A stretch of 6,234 bases of DNA from NCBI GenBank assembly GCA_031285695.1, contig JAITVR010000139.1, positions 1 to 6,234 of the forward strand, read 5' to 3'. The position numbers were made by a program, and so were the translations under genes. Under the pieces are notes generated by a model, which had not been told where the DNA came from, ran no database searches, and was given only the letters and a program-made list of their open reading frames with translations. The DNA is from Prevotellaceae bacterium. GTDB taxonomy: Bacteria; Bacteroidota; Bacteroidia; Bacteroidales; UBA932. Positions 5,249 to 6,234 of the stretch are shown here, piece after piece (the first letter of the stretch is position 1; each line of letters opens with the position of its first letter).

Positions 5249-5284
5249 TTTTAAACTTATAACTTTACACTTTCAACTTGTTGT
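5249..5284. repeat. Spacer repeat between folP and cdaA
   Basis: The 51-bp spacer is mostly made of ACTT-type units (AAACTTATAACTTTACAC, then TTTCAACTTG), related to the repeat seen at 3114-3203, 3561-3600 and 4258-4330. It ends a few bases before the cdaA start. No Shine-Dalgarno sequence is visible. Confidence 0.5.
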
Positions 5285-5290
5285 AAAACC

Positions 5291-6067
5291 ATGTTTTTCG
5301 ATATTCGCATTCTCGACATTATTGACTGGCTGCTGGTGGCTTTTTTGCTTTACCAGCTGTACCGGTTTATCCGCGGCACGGTGGCCATCAACATTTTTAT
5401 AGGGTTTATCTCGCTGTACTTTTTGCAGGCGGTGGTCAACGCACTTAACATGGAGCTGCTGAGCACCATACTTGGGCAGCTGCTGGGCGTGGGCGTGGTG
5501 GCGCTGCTCATTGTTTTTCAGCCCGAAATACGAAAATTCCTGCTGCTGCTTGGCACGCAGTACCTTTCGTACCGAAAATTTTCGCTGCGCTCGCTGCTTT
5601 TTGGCAAGCAGGAGAAGCGCGTAAGCCACGTGGATATTGACGCCATTGTGAAGGCAACGCGCAACATGTCCAATAGTAAAACGGGCGCGCTCATTGTTAT
5701 TCAGCGCAAAACCTCGCTTGCCAACTACGAGGAAACCGGCGACATGATTAACGCGCAAACGAGCAACCGGCTTATCGAAAACATTTTTTTCAAAAACTCG
5801 CCCCTGCACGATGGCGCAGTCATTATTGTGCGCGACCGCATTCGCGCCGCGCGCTGCGTGCTGCCCTCGACCGAGAGCACCAACCTTCCGCCGCAGTACG
5901 GCATGCGCCACCGCGCGGCGCTGGGCATTACCGAAAATAGCGATGCGGTGGTGGTGGTGGTAAGCGAGGAAACCGGCGGGGTTTCTTTTGTTGCAACGGG
6001 TGTGGTTACGCCCAACGTAACCGCTGAGAAGCTGCACGACTTGTTGAATAGCGCGCTGAATAGGTAG
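5291..6067 (+). CDS. cdaA: Diadenylate cyclase, CdaA type
   Basis: This 258-residue membrane-bound enzyme condenses two ATP into cyclic di-AMP. Three hydrophobic segments (about 10-28, 33-50 and 60-80) form the N-terminal anchor, followed by a linker to about residue 110 and the DAC (DisA_N) domain. The active-site motifs are intact: DGA at 174-176 within SPLHDGAVII, and RHR at 206-208 within GMRHRAALGITE. TGALIVI (131-137) and SEETGGVS (225-232) are also family marks. Length and layout match the CdaA/DacA class rather than DisA, as there is no DNA-binding C-terminal part. It is downstream of folP, probably in one transcript (51-bp gap). In Firmicutes cdaA is followed by cdaR and glmM; no such gene follows here, as a transposon end begins about 70-130 bp downstream. 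The start at 5291 is the first ATG and precedes the first membrane helix directly. Confidence 0.96.
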   Translation: MFFDIRILDIIDWLLVAFLLYQLYRFIRGTVAINIFIGFISLYFLQAVVNALNMELLSTILGQLLGVGVVALLIVFQPEIRKFLLLLGTQYLSYRKFSLRSLLFGKQEKRVSHVDIDAIVKATRNMSNSKTGALIVIQRKTSLANYEETGDMINAQTSNRLIENIFFKNSPLHDGAVIIVRDRIRAARCVLPSTESTNLPPQYGMRHRAALGITENSDAVVVVVSEETGGVSFVATGVVTPNVTAEKLHDLLNSALNR

Positions 6068-6135
6068 CCCACAACTTTCACCCCATTACAGTTTTGTGAA
6101 TTTTCAACTTTCAACGTTCATTTTCTATTTAATGG
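6068..6135. other. Short AT-rich spacer after cdaA
   Basis: No gene. It contains weak copies of the ACTTTCA/TCAACTTT spacer units (6071-6080 and 6101-6116). TTCAAC (6110-6115) and GTTGAA (6135-6140) are inverted. No convincing terminator hairpin with a T-run is visible for cdaA. The left boundary of the following mobile element probably lies in the latter half of this stretch, but I cannot place it exactly. Confidence 0.4.
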
Positions 6136-6143
6136 TTGAAACC

Positions 6144-6159
6144 CCGCAATTTATTGCGG
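6144..6159 (+). repeat. Subterminal hairpin of the putative IS200/IS605 end
   Basis: CCGCAAT (6144-6150) and ATTGCGG (6153-6159) are perfect inverted copies around TT; in practice this is a 6-bp stem with a 4-base loop. It lies 36 bases before the start codon of the putative transposase. In IS200/IS605 elements TnpA recognises hairpins of this kind near each end. Confidence 0.6.
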
Positions 6160-6183
6160 CTACTTTAGTTTCTATAAATTTTT

Positions 6184-6191
6184 TATCTTTG
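6184..6191 (+). promoter_or_regulatory. Perfect -7 promoter box before the transposase start
   Basis: TATCTTTG matches the Bacteroidota -7 consensus TAnnTTTG at every fixed position. The G is only 5 bases from the ATG at 6196, so transcription would begin at or next to the start codon and the mRNA would be leaderless or nearly so. A matching TTTG at the -33 distance is not seen (TTTA at 6164-6167 is the nearest). Confidence 0.45.
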
Positions 6192-6195
6192 CCGT

Positions 6196-6234
6196 ATGGC
6201 AACTTATCGAAGAAGTTCTCATACGGTGAGCAAC
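6196..6234 (+). CDS. tnpA: Partial IS200/IS605-type transposase TnpA (first 13 codons)
   Basis: Only the N-terminal 13 residues, MATYRRSSHTVSN, are in the window; the frame is open to the edge. The SHTVSN motif after a short basic start is typical of the IS200 branch of Y1 (HUH) transposases, where it precedes a ...HxVWVTKYR-like strand (family knowledge recalled, not searched). The HUH motif and catalytic tyrosine lie outside the window, so activity cannot be judged. The upstream hairpin and promoter box support the call. Confidence 0.6.
   Translation, partial: MATYRRSSHTVSN

Larger units (their letters stand above)
6136..6234 (+). mobile_element. Left end of an IS200/IS605-family element (partial)
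   Basis: Three parts are in the expected order: a subterminal hairpin (6144-6159), a promoter box (6184-6191) and the start of a reading frame whose 13 residues look like an IS200/IS605 TnpA (6196-6234). Elements of this family have no terminal inverted repeats or target duplication and are moved as single strands by the Y1 transposase, which binds such hairpins. The left boundary given is approximate. The element runs out of the window, so its length, right end and any accessory tnpB are unknown. Confidence 0.55.

Noticed and set aside
5273..6037. Long minus-strand open frame (254 codons) opposite cdaA
   Set aside because: It is antisense to a clearly recognised gene, rich in H, N and R residues as expected from reading GC-rich codons backwards, and shows no family motif.

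Overview
The window looks like a chromosomal segment of a member of the Bacteroidota. Four things point there. A folP gene is followed directly by a CdaA-type diadenylate cyclase gene. There is a DoxX-type membrane protein with the DCGCFGD motif common in this phylum. Shine-Dalgarno sequences are missing in front of the genes. Several upstream regions carry TAnnTTTG-type boxes, the -7 element of the phylum's main sigma factor. Genus cannot be read from the sequence.

Layout. Positions 1-432 hold no gene, only a dense run of different palindromic repeats. On the minus strand follow an orphan ABC/AAA-type ATPase (433-1581), a 284-bp spacer with three more palindromes, a DoxX-family membrane protein with a C-terminal thioredoxin-like part (1866-3113), a small four-helix-bundle protein of the 23S-rRNA intervening-sequence family (3204-3560) and thymidylate kinase (tmk, 3583-4257). 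From a 115-bp divergent promoter region the plus strand carries dihydropteroate synthase (folP, 4373-5239) and diadenylate cyclase (cdaA, 5291-6067). The last about 100 bases look like the left end of an IS200/IS605-family element: a subterminal hairpin, a perfect -7 promoter box and the first 13 codons of a transposase.

How the genes fit together. tmk (dTMP to dTDP) and folP (dihydropteroate for folate, the cofactor of dTMP synthesis) are divergently arranged around one control region. cdaA makes the second messenger c-di-AMP, which in other bacteria governs turgor and envelope homeostasis. The DoxX protein is a membrane protein of unknown substrate. The four-helix-bundle gene is AT-rich, unlike its neighbours, and sits between 14-bp direct repeats, so it is probably a later insertion into the tmk-DoxX gene string.

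The most unusual feature is outside the genes. Nearly every gene boundary from 3114 to about 5280 is built of the same short AT-rich unit (AAAGTTTRT or its complement), in places tandem with a 9-bp period and in places folded as an inverted repeat. I see no complete novel defence or biosynthetic system. The points most worth checking are the spacer repeat family, the possible insertion of the four-helix-bundle gene, the ATPase lacking its catalytic glutamate, and the truncated IS200/IS605 end.
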